Positions 8,341 through 15,730 of a DNA stretch of 64,000 bases are shown piece after piece. Under the pieces are notes generated by a model. The model saw only the letters and a program-made list of their open reading frames with translations, made no database searches and had not been told where the DNA came from. A program made the translations under genes and the position numbers. Location of the stretch: assembly GCA_047602185.1 (NCBI GenBank), contig JASGHY010000001.1, positions 744,001 through 808,000 of the forward strand. Reading direction: 5' to 3'. Within the stretch, counting starts at the first letter, position 1. The number at the start of each line of letters is the position of its first letter. This stretch comes from PMP191F sp047602185. Lineage in GTDB: Bacteria; Bacteroidota; Bacteroidia; Chitinophagales; Chitinophagaceae.

Positions 8341-9699
8341 TCATTTCAGCAGTTTCATTAACGTCTCATACACATCGCTGGGTCTGTCAGCTTTCTTATT
8401 GACGATCTTACCGTCCTTATCAATAATGGCGTAGTGGGGAATACCGTTAATGCCGAAGAGTTCATCTGCTTCTTTTACTGTCTTTTCATCCAGCAGGTAA
8501 TGCTCTCCTTTTATTTCAAGTTGCTCCTTCGCTTTCTGCCAGGCCTTTTCTTTATCATTATAACCAAAGTAGATGAATACAATATTGTCGCTTTTCAGTT
8601 TCTCTTTCAGAACTGCCGCATTAGGCATTTCTGAACGACAGGGAGCACACCAACTGGCCCAGAAGTCCACGTAGATTACTTTGCCCTTGTATTTTTTAAA
8701 CAGGTTACTGAAATAGCTTCCCTGCACAGTGCTGGTGGCAACGGTAGTATTAACGCCTGCATAATCCTTCCTCGCGTCAGTGATCAGTTGTTTCAATTGT
8801 TCATTTTTCACTACAGCATCGTATTGTACAAATACCGGGCTGTAAACACTGTCAGCATCCTTTACAAAATAACTCATTATCCTCGAGATATACACCTCTT
8901 TGGTATTACCGCTCAGTGTATTGCCCAATGCAAAACGGAACAGGCTTCTTTTAGAGGCTTGTTCCTTACTATGCTCTTTAAATTGTTTCAACATGTAAAA
9001 ACTCACCAGGTCATTGTATTGAACTGTGTTCAGGGCTGCATAATCATCATTAATGCCGTTGGCCATTAGCTTGGCAGTGGTTTCCTGGTCCAGCGAATCC
9101 CTGTTAGGAACGTTTTCAACCAGGGTTCTTTCGTATGGCTCATAGGTGTACTTGGCATTCAGCCATTGATAATAGGTGTCAGAGATCTTATGAGATGCCT
9201 TGTATTCATTCAGTATCTTTTGCTGAAAAGCAGCATACGCCTTTCTGCAGGCCAGTATAGAATCTATGTTCTTGCCTTTAATGCCTGCCAGGAATTTTGC
9301 TTTAACATCCTTGTCCATATGCTCATTGGCATAGGTGGTATAATTAAAGTCATCAGCATTCTTGCCAATGGCCACCAGTGGAACGGGTTGCGAAAAGTCT
9401 GCTATAAGCTCCAGGTCCTTACCCTTCACCAGGTCAAAGAACTGGTATTGATTGTTGAATTTGATCATCCATGAGTTAACCCCGCCCTCAGGGATCACGG
9501 CATTAAACCGGTGATCACTGTCAATCACCACCTTTACCCGTTTATCGCGCCAGCCCTGGGTAATATTGTGAAAGCCGCCTTGTTCAAGAATATAAAAAAC
9601 AGAATCGCTGTAGTTTTTCACCGTGCCTTTGATGCTTACCTGTGCTGATGTACAAAAAAATGCCAGTACGATGGTGATGGTTACCAGGGTTCTTTTCAT
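8341..9699 (-). CDS. TlpA/ResA-type thioredoxin-fold protein
   Basis: 452-residue periplasmic thiol-disulfide protein. The signal peptide is MKRTLVTITIVLAFFCTSAQ. The N-terminal part (VSIKGTVKNYSDSVFYILE) resembles the DUF4369 beta domain usual in Bacteroidota TlpA proteins, and a helical middle region follows. The C-terminal thioredoxin domain starts near residue 335. It has the active site WASWCAPCRSEMP (Cys351 and Cys354) and the cis-Pro loop GINGIPHYAIID. Length and layout are normal for the family. It would reduce or isomerise disulfides or act in cytochrome maturation; the partner is unknown. It stands alone, divergent from the TIR gene. Confidence 0.92.
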   Translation of the reverse strand: MKRTLVTITIVLAFFCTSAQVSIKGTVKNYSDSVFYILEQGGFHNITQGWRDKRVKVVIDSDHRFNAVIPEGGVNSWMIKFNNQYQFFDLVKGKDLELIADFSQPVPLVAIGKNADDFNYTTYANEHMDKDVKAKFLAGIKGKNIDSILACRKAYAAFQQKILNEYKASHKISDTYYQWLNAKYTYEPYERTLVENVPNRDSLDQETTAKLMANGINDDYAALNTVQYNDLVSFYMLKQFKEHSKEQASKRSLFRFALGNTLSGNTKEVYISRIMSYFVKDADSVYSPVFVQYDAVVKNEQLKQLITDARKDYAGVNTTVATSTVQGSYFSNLFKKYKGKVIYVDFWASWCAPCRSEMPNAAVLKEKLKSDNIVFIYFGYNDKEKAWQKAKEQLEIKGEHYLLDEKTVKEADELFGINGIPHYAIIDKDGKIVNKKADRPSDVYETLMKLLK

Positions 9700-10043
9700 G
9701 TTTGCTATACTTGTTGGTTATTTCGGAGTTCTAGCCTATAAGTGCTTAATTTATTGAAAAAATCTGATTCACAGGCATTCTGAACCGTTAATTTATAAGG
9801 AGATAGGTGTTATTGCCGGGGAAGGACATTGCTGGGGTAAGTAAAGCTTACCGATAATAAATGTCTGTCCGGGTATTGATTCGTATGTGCCTGTGATTTA
9901 TTTTTAATATGATTAGCTGGTTGCAGCGTAGGTATAGCCTGCGCACGGCTTAAGATAAACTCCCTGTGGACTTAAAAAGAAGAGGTGATTGTTTATAGAC
10001 GTCTTTAATCAAATATTGAATACCGGGATATAAACGTATAAAA
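9700..10043. other. Divergent intergenic region, no gene seen
   Basis: 344 bases between the divergently transcribed thioredoxin and TIR genes. It should hold both promoters, but I see no convincing box pair, hairpin or repeat. Confidence 0.5.
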
Positions 10044-10811
10044 ATGTGTACAATATTCATTTCATATGCAAGCGAAGACAGGACTGATGTAGCAGAGCCC
10101 TTGGCTGAGCTCCTGAGTAAGGAGGGGGTAAAGGTTTGGTACGATAAATATGTATTAAAGATCGGCGATTCTTTGAGAGATGCGATAGATAATGGGTTAA
10201 AAAGTGCAGACTATGGGCTCGTTATTTTAAGCTTTAATTTTTTTAAGAAGAAGTGGACGGAGTATGAACTTAGCTCACTTGTTACTCTTGAAAGAGTATA
10301 TTCTCCGCCAAAGAAAATTCTTCCTATATGGCATAAGTTAAAAAGCTCTGATATAGTTGAATATTCTCCCAATCTTGCAGACAAAGTAGCGGCAGATACA
10401 AGTGCTGGTTTAGAGAATGTAATGGAAGATATTTTAAGAGCGATCGGGAAAAAGAGACAAGTCAATTTCGAAAAGCCCGAAACGCAAATAATAAAAGAAA
10501 AAAACATTTCCCATGATATAGAAGATATTGTTGAATTGCTGAAAATTTTAAAGCGTACTAAATACTTATGGTTAGGTCTTTGTGAATTAAGCGACAAACA
10601 ACAAATTGTTTCTGAAGAAGTTAAAGAAACTACGCTTTCTGATATAAAAGGATCACTTGATAAACTATTGCTGATGGGGCATCTTGTTTATGAAACTAAG
10701 TACTCCTATGACATGATTACAACAAAGCAGAAAGTATATCTGATAACGGTATTTAATATTTCGACACAGGTAAGAAATTTGATACAGTTAGTCCAAAAAG
10801 GGCAATTGTAG
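10044..10811 (+). CDS. TIR-domain protein
   Basis: 255-residue cytosolic protein. Residues 1-130 form a bacterial TIR domain: IFISYASEDR opens beta-A, GVKVWYDKYVLKIGDSLRDAI is the BB-loop region, and FFKKKWTEYEL places Glu75 where catalytic TIR NADases have their glutamate. Residues 150-255 form a second, helical domain with KDIVELL-type helices and a possible winged-helix pattern (DIKGSLDKLLLMGHLVYE). Such proteins cleave NAD+ or make NAD-derived signals, often in antiphage defence. No partner gene such as a SIR2, a SMODS or an effector is next to it, so a defence role is only an inference. The gene looks more AT-rich than its neighbours, which fits acquisition by transfer. Confidence 0.88.
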   Translation: MCTIFISYASEDRTDVAEPLAELLSKEGVKVWYDKYVLKIGDSLRDAIDNGLKSADYGLVILSFNFFKKKWTEYELSSLVTLERVYSPPKKILPIWHKLKSSDIVEYSPNLADKVAADTSAGLENVMEDILRAIGKKRQVNFEKPETQIIKEKNISHDIEDIVELLKILKRTKYLWLGLCELSDKQQIVSEEVKETTLSDIKGSLDKLLLMGHLVYETKYSYDMITTKQKVYLITVFNISTQVRNLIQLVQKGQL

Positions 10812-10883
10812 GCACTTGTCACTAAGCGTTGAGATTTTCTTTTTATTATATTAACCTAAACTCCTTTAAAACACTTGTCAATT

Positions 10884-11357
10884 ATGAAACTCTACAGTAT
10901 TTCATTGCTAATCTTGTTTTCATTTGCAGCACTTCAGGTAGTAGCTCAGAAAAACGTTTCCGCATCTGTTATCAAAGAAGTAGAACAGGCAGAAAGCAGG
11001 ATGTTTCAGAATATGAAATATTCGCATGCAAAGGATTATTTCAAAACTGATGTTGCAGACGATTTTTTTACTATCAATGCCGACGGGGTATCAGCGGGTA
11101 AAGAGCAAAGTTTAGCTGACACCAATCGTTTAAAAATGGTCGAAATGGGCACGCTTAAAATACTGGATCGGAAAATACGGGTTTATGGAAATGTAGGTAT
11201 CACAAACGGGCGTGCACAGGCTTTTATGAATGATACAATGATAGTGGAGTTCTTATACACTACGGTTTTTGTAAAAACAAATGGAAAATGGATGTACACG
11301 AGTTGGCAGGGAACTATCTCAAAAGACTCACCTAAGCCTCCACCAATGCCGCAATAG
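10884..11357 (+). CDS. Secreted NTF2-like (DUF4440-type) protein
   Basis: 157 residues from the ATG at 10884, which puts the signal peptide (MKLYSISLLILFSFAALQVVAQ) first; a TTG nine bases upstream is less likely. The mature part follows the small NTF2/SnoaL fold pattern: a helix with EQAESRMFQNMKY, DYFKTDVADDFFTINADG, then LDRKIRVYGNVGITNGRAQ and a final FVKTNGKWMYTSWQGT strand pair. DUF4440 proteins have this order and length. Binding or catalytic role is unknown. It probably acts in the periplasm. The four-helix membrane protein gene that follows begins within 50 bases and may be co-transcribed. Confidence 0.8.
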   Translation: MKLYSISLLILFSFAALQVVAQKNVSASVIKEVEQAESRMFQNMKYSHAKDYFKTDVADDFFTINADGVSAGKEQSLADTNRLKMVEMGTLKILDRKIRVYGNVGITNGRAQAFMNDTMIVEFLYTTVFVKTNGKWMYTSWQGTISKDSPKPPPMPQ

Positions 11358-11402
11358 TTGAGTAATTTAAAATGTAGTTTGCGGCCTCTATTAATCAGAA
11401 AT

Positions 11403-11861
11403 ATGAAGACAGTATTAATATTAACGATGAATAGGTATTTCATCATTGCATTTAGTGTCATTGCATTCGGCCTTAGGTTTCTGTCTGAATACTACAACCT
11501 GCCTGGACAGTCATTCCCTTTTTTCGCATCGGTAAAAATGATTTTTTTTACTGTTTATATTATTGCCACACTAAATGTTTTGTCGTTTATTGTTATTGCT
11601 TTTTTGACAAAAAAGAGATCGGCAAGCTGGTGGGAAATGGTGGACGATCAGGCAAAAGACTTGAGAAAAGAGAACTTATTGCAGATTTATATTTATAGTC
11701 TGATGATCTCCTTCATTATTGTAGCTTATGGCACAATTGTCTACTTAGCCGCAGTAGAAAAGTGGACGACTATTTTTACCATCGCCATTACAGTAATAGT
11801 CGGGAGTATTATTGATTATTTCAGGACTTATAAAAAGCAACGGATTCAGGAAAGACAATGA
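11403..11861 (+). CDS. Membrane protein of unknown function, four TM helices
   Basis: 152 residues from the ATG at 11403; a second in-frame ATG at 11427 (MNRYFIIAF) puts the first helix at the very start and is about as likely. Four hydrophobic segments are seen: RYFIIAFSVIAFGLRFL, a long one ending VLSFIVIAFL, LLQIYIYSLMISFIIVAY, and TIFTIAITVIVGSIIDYF. A charged cytoplasmic loop (KKRSASWWEMVDDQAKDLRKE) separates helices two and three and the protein ends in a basic tail. I recognise no family. Confidence 0.7.
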   Translation: MKTVLILTMNRYFIIAFSVIAFGLRFLSEYYNLPGQSFPFFASVKMIFFTVYIIATLNVLSFIVIAFLTKKRSASWWEMVDDQAKDLRKENLLQIYIYSLMISFIIVAYGTIVYLAAVEKWTTIFTIAITVIVGSIIDYFRTYKKQRIQERQ

Positions 11862-12029
11862 TGTCGTTCGCAGTAGGGGCAAAGCCTGCGTCAACTGGTG
11901 CAACCAGGGTTCAGCGAAACTTATGTAACTTTAAGTAGCAACAGTGTAAGGTATTCAGAATATGAAGTGCCATCATTCAGGCGGTATTTTGACACCAGCT
12001 GAAAGGCAGCGTAAAACCTTATTAAAAAA

Positions 12030-12794
12030 ATGATACTTGAAACCTTCATTCCAACAGAGAGACTTAGGCCATTTGTGAAAGCTTATGTGATTGTAGATTG
12101 CGATGAAACCATCGTTAATAGTATGTTTCCGGATACCTCCCTTGTAGTAGGTTTCAGGTATAAAGGCACCACAAAATACCTGACCGATACAGAAAACTCA
12201 CTTCCATTTGCTGTAGTTGCAGGTTTGAGAAAATCGATTCAACTGATGAAAGATGATGCCAATACTGGGAATCTATTAGTGATTTTCAATACCGCAGGTG
12301 CCACAGCCTTCTTCAAAGAGCCACTTCATTGTATATTTGGCGAGGTGTTGCCGCTTAGTGAATTTGCTAACTATAGAGCGTTAAATCAGATAGAAGATAG
12401 CTTGTGTAGCGCAATATCAGATGAACAGAGAATACGAATAGTTGAACGTTTTTTAATTTCAAAACTAAGTAATCATAATCAGGATAAACTGGTTGACGCT
12501 GCAATACAAATAATTACAGCAAATAATGGTCTGATAAAAGTTAAAGAACTGGCAGACAAGCTTTTTATAAGTATTGACGCTTTTGAAAAAAGATTTCGGA
12601 AAGTAACAGGAGCGACACCTAAGCAGTTTAGTTATATTGTACGAATGAATATGATTGTTGGTAGTATTAATAACAAAAGCCTCGCACAAACGGCCCTTGA
12701 TGCCGGATATTATGATCAGGCCCACTTCTCCAAAGACTTTAAGCTGTTTACAGGACAAACTCCGGCCGATTTCCTGAAAAGACCTGCGCTATAA
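12030..12794 (+). CDS. AraC family transcriptional regulator
   Basis: 254 residues. The N-terminal 140 residues (FIPTERLRPFVKAYVIVD, MFPDTSLVVGFRYKG, FNTAGATAFF) match the effector-type domain found in many Bacteroidota AraC regulators. The C-terminal 90 residues hold two helix-turn-helix motifs: IKVKELADKLFISIDAFEKRFRKVTG and AQTALDAGYYDQAHFSKDFK with the usual FTGQTPADF ending. It lies 58 bases upstream of the DoxX-like and SRPBCC genes, which it may control. The effector is unknown. Confidence 0.92.
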   Translation: MILETFIPTERLRPFVKAYVIVDCDETIVNSMFPDTSLVVGFRYKGTTKYLTDTENSLPFAVVAGLRKSIQLMKDDANTGNLLVIFNTAGATAFFKEPLHCIFGEVLPLSEFANYRALNQIEDSLCSAISDEQRIRIVERFLISKLSNHNQDKLVDAAIQIITANNGLIKVKELADKLFISIDAFEKRFRKVTGATPKQFSYIVRMNMIVGSINNKSLAQTALDAGYYDQAHFSKDFKLFTGQTPADFLKRPAL

Positions 12795-12852
12795 GATCAA
12801 TGATTTTTTACAAGACTAATAGTGTTGTAGCTAATAGCTTTGTAGAGAAAAA

Positions 12853-13242
12853 ATGGAAAACAGCACTTTAAAAGTAAGGTTGTGGTTCTCTTATATTCTT
12901 CAGGGGATTGTGGTATTATTTCTTTTAATGGGAGCCATAAACAATATAATGAAAACGGAAGTGGCACTAGCTAGCTCAAAAGAGTTAGGGTATTCCGAAA
13001 AGTCTCTTTTGCCTTTAGCGTTTGTATTGCTTTTCGGGATTGTTTGCTATGCAATTCCACGAGGTTCAATTTTTGGGGCGGTAATACTTACGGCCTGGTT
13101 TGGTGGTGCAGTTGCTACACATATAATTCATGGAGATGATTTTTCAACAATAATTTTACCAGTTGTTTTTGCTATAATAGTTTGGGCTACAATTGGATTG
13201 AGAAACAAAAAAGTTCAGTCAATCATTTTATTAGAAAAATAA
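12853..13242 (+). CDS. DoxX-like membrane protein
   Basis: 129-residue inner-membrane protein with four hydrophobic helices, beginning near WFSYILQGIVVLFLLMGAI and ending with IILPVVFAIIVWATIGL before a basic tail. The spacing of helices and the GYSEKSLLPLAFVLLFGIVCY segment fit the DoxX-like family. The stop is one base before the start of the following SRPBCC gene, so the two are surely one transcript. DoxX/SRPBCC pairing is common in Bacteroidota, as also in the operon at 52970-54874. Biochemical role is unknown. Confidence 0.8.
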   Translation: MENSTLKVRLWFSYILQGIVVLFLLMGAINNIMKTEVALASSKELGYSEKSLLPLAFVLLFGIVCYAIPRGSIFGAVILTAWFGGAVATHIIHGDDFSTIILPVVFAIIVWATIGLRNKKVQSIILLEK

Positions 13243-13243
13243 T

Positions 13244-13795
13244 ATGAGTATCCTTTTTTTAATTTTAATCATTCTTGGTGGAGGCGTATTATTGCTCTTG
13301 CTCCTGGCATTGTTTATACCCCAGAGTTATTCTGTAACTGTATCCGAAGTGATCAATAAACCTAAGTATATAGCTTATCAATATGTGAGTTTATTTCAGA
13401 ATCAAATACAGTATAGTGAATGGTTAAAAGCAGATCCTGACCTTCGGCCTGAAGTTGTTGGTGCTGACGGAGCTGTTGGTGCCGTATTGAAATGGGAAAG
13501 TTATAATGAAGATAAGAATAAAAATGTGGGGGCGGGTGAACAGGAAATCGTAAGAATGGACGCAAACAATATCGAGGTCGAGTTACGCCTTCAAAAGCCA
13601 ATGGCTGCCACCTGCAGGCTCATTAATAATATTATTGAACAAGGAAGCAATCAAACACTTTATACCTGCACATTTTATGCTTACGCCAAATTCCCGGTTA
13701 ACCTGCCGTCGTATTTGTTCGGTAGAAGATTCATCAGAAAGGCACAGCAAAAGACTTTGAATAATATCAGATCAATAATTGAGCGGCTTGAGTAA
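13244..13795 (+). CDS. Membrane-anchored SRPBCC (polyketide cyclase-like) protein
   Basis: 183 residues. An N-terminal hydrophobic helix (LFLILIILGGGVLLLLLLAL) is followed by a START-like SRPBCC domain from about residue 30: SVTVSEVINKPKYIAYQYV, EWLKADPDLRPEVVGADGAVGAV, EVELRLQKPMAATCRLINN and a C-terminal helix with FIRKAQQKTLNNIRSIIERL. This family binds hydrophobic ligands in a deep pocket; the ligand here is unknown. It is coupled to the DoxX-like gene by a one-base gap. Confidence 0.82.
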   Translation: MSILFLILIILGGGVLLLLLLALFIPQSYSVTVSEVINKPKYIAYQYVSLFQNQIQYSEWLKADPDLRPEVVGADGAVGAVLKWESYNEDKNKNVGAGEQEIVRMDANNIEVELRLQKPMAATCRLINNIIEQGSNQTLYTCTFYAYAKFPVNLPSYLFGRRFIRKAQQKTLNNIRSIIERLE

Positions 13796-13862
13796 CAAGG
13801 AAACGGCGAATCTGATTTATATAAATTAATTTTCCTATTCTGGGGTGTTTTATAGTTCTGTT

Positions 13863-15026
13863 TTATTCCCTCTTCGACGAACACCGCTCAATCAACGTCG
13901 TCTTCAGCACAGTAGAAGCCGGGATAGCAAATTGCGGATCATTGATCTTATTTAAAAGCAGGTGAATACAGGTCTCCGCCATTTTTTCAATGGGCTGTTC
14001 AAGGGTAGTGAGAGAAGGCTCGATGATCTCAGAGCGGGAGTCGTTGCTGAAACCTACAATGCCCAGGTCGGGGCCAACATGCAATCCTCTTTTTTTTGCT
14101 TCCAGTATTAATGCAATGGCTGCGGGATCATTTACGGCAAATACAGCATCCAGACCTATCGGTTTATCCAAAAGGGTTTGCGCACATTTCTGTGCTCCCT
14201 GTGGAGTGAGATCATAATATACAACCCTGTCCGGGTTGAATTCAAGATCATGTTTAGCGAGTGCATCGCGGTAACCGCGGAAACGGTTCTTGCTGATCTG
14301 CAGGTTCTGTGGTCCGCCGATATGACCGATCTGTCGATAACCGTTTTTGATAAGATGTTCCACGCCGGTAAAAGCACCTTCATAATCATCTGCCAGTACT
14401 TTAGGAAAACCAGGCCTGCTTTTAACACGGTTAAATAATATTACAGGAACACCTGCATCCTGGAACAACTGTAAATGATCCAGTGAAGTGGTTTCACTGC
14501 TGAGCGATAAAAGAATGCCATCCACCTGGTAGGCAAATAAACGCTTCAATACATCCATTTCATTACTGAAGCTCTCATTGGAGTGACAGATCACCACTTC
14601 ATAGCCCGCGAGGGAAGCTGCCTTTTGTGCGATGATAATAAACTGCGAAAAGAAATTAGTGATCAGTTCCGGTACAACAATACCAATGGAGTAACTTTTT
14701 CTTTTTACAAGGCTGGAGGCAAAATAATTAGGTACATAATTTAACTGCTGCGCCATTTTTAAAACGGCGTTCCTGGTTTCCAGGTTGATCTCCTTACTGT
14801 TCCGGAGTGCACGTGAAACGGTGGATTTAGAGATCTTCAATTGCCGGGCTATATCTAATATGGTAGCATGATGTTTAGAAGATGCTGCGCCGGAGGCGGG
14901 TGAAGCAGGGGTTTCCTGGAAAGTGAAATAATAATTGCAATGCCTGCAATAATATCGCTGTTTTCCCCTGATGGTTCCGGCCTTGGCAATACCACTAACC
15001 TCGTTACATTTTATACATCTGATCAT
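13863..15026 (-). CDS. LacI-type regulator with N-terminal zinc ribbon
   Basis: 387 residues, unusual in layout. Residues 1-36 are a zinc ribbon of the type found at the start of IS1-family InsA transposition proteins: Cys4-x2-Cys7 and Cys27-x2-Cys30 with GKQRYYCRHC. A short Ala/Ser/Pro linker follows. The LacI helix-turn-helix starts near residue 55 (ILDIARQLKISKSTVSRALRNS), then the hinge and a periplasmic-binding-protein-like sensor domain (SIGIVVPELITNFF, DGILLSLSS, IGHIGGPQN, AVFAVNDPAAIAL, GIVGFSND). It is divergent from susC across 704 bases and is the likely regulator of the utilisation locus. The ligand is probably a sugar. The added ribbon is real, in frame, and has the true start codon. 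Confidence 0.93.
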   Translation of the reverse strand: MIRCIKCNEVSGIAKAGTIRGKQRYYCRHCNYYFTFQETPASPASGAASSKHHATILDIARQLKISKSTVSRALRNSKEINLETRNAVLKMAQQLNYVPNYFASSLVKRKSYSIGIVVPELITNFFSQFIIIAQKAASLAGYEVVICHSNESFSNEMDVLKRLFAYQVDGILLSLSSETTSLDHLQLFQDAGVPVILFNRVKSRPGFPKVLADDYEGAFTGVEHLIKNGYRQIGHIGGPQNLQISKNRFRGYRDALAKHDLEFNPDRVVYYDLTPQGAQKCAQTLLDKPIGLDAVFAVNDPAAIALILEAKKRGLHVGPDLGIVGFSNDSRSEIIEPSLTTLEQPIEKMAETCIHLLLNKINDPQFAIPASTVLKTTLIERCSSKRE

Positions 15027-15127
15027 GGTGCATCGTTATTGCGACATTGCCAGTACATGCTGATTAGCTGGCAATACTTTTGAAAACTGAAGAAGCCCCT
15101 GGTAGTAAGCAATCTTCGCCTTGAGTC

Positions 15128-15146
15128 ATGCTGACGCAGGAAGCAT
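15128..15146. repeat. Hairpin C variant with compensatory stem changes
   Basis: GTC-AT-GCT-GACGCAGGA-AGC-AT-CT. The loop and flanks equal hairpin C of the 2-5 kb arrays, but the inner stem is GCT/AGC in place of CCC/GGG, so pairing is kept. Confidence 0.75.
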
Positions 15147-15690
15147 CTAACCCACTGGCCCATCATGGTAACTTCCTTCTTTCGTCAGGGTCACCACCGG
15201 ATGAGCTTTAAAACTACAGGCCCTGCTGCTCAGCCATACTGAAAGTACAAAAATTAAACGTACTGGATACAAACCACGAGCTTTAAGCTACGAGCCGCGA
15301 GGAATACAAGTTGGCAGTTGGCAATTTGCAGTTACAGCGTCAAACGTGAGGCGTGAATCGTGAGTGGCGGAAGCATGTGAATAGTCAATGGTGAATAGCC
15401 AATGGCTGTTCCTTGTAAACTTATCAACCTTTCAACTTTTTACCCTTTTCAGACCTCCGACTTTATACTTCTGCTTTCACTAACAGCTAACTCCTAATAC
15501 CTGATTCCTGTATTCTACTTATAACCTATAACTTAAAACCTACAACCTGTATCTCATCCGCACATCCGCAAATTTGCACATTACTCTATTATCGGGAACG
15601 GTGCCGAAATCGTTCCCGATATATCTTGTGCCTGTGCAGACTTTATAGATTGAATAACAGCCGTAATTTAGCCCTGCTTGTATGAACTGC

Positions 15691-15706
15691 TTTGATAGTA
15701 ATCAAA
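15691..15706. promoter_or_regulatory. Palindrome TTTGAT-AGTA-ATCAAA, possible operator of susC
   Basis: Six-base perfect arms, 25 bases before the susC start codon. Position and symmetry suit a dimeric regulator such as the divergent LacI-type protein; no second copy was found near the LacI-type gene start. Confidence 0.4.
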
Positions 15707-15730
15707 CTCCATTTTAGTCTTAACGATTGA

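Larger units (their letters stand above)
15027..15730. other. Regulatory intergenic region between the LacI-type gene and susC
   Basis: No gene seen. It contains the variant hairpin at 15128-15146, word-repeat DNA at about 15300-15570 (GGCAGTTGGCAATTTGCAG, GTGAATCGTGAGTGG, AACTTAAAACCTACAACC), and the palindrome TTTGAT-N4-ATCAAA close to the susC start. Confidence 0.6.

Noticed and set aside
13863..15026. Insertion sequence of the IS1 type
   Set aside because: Only the zinc-ribbon part is present, in frame with an intact LacI protein. No InsB-type catalytic domain or terminal inverted repeats were seen.
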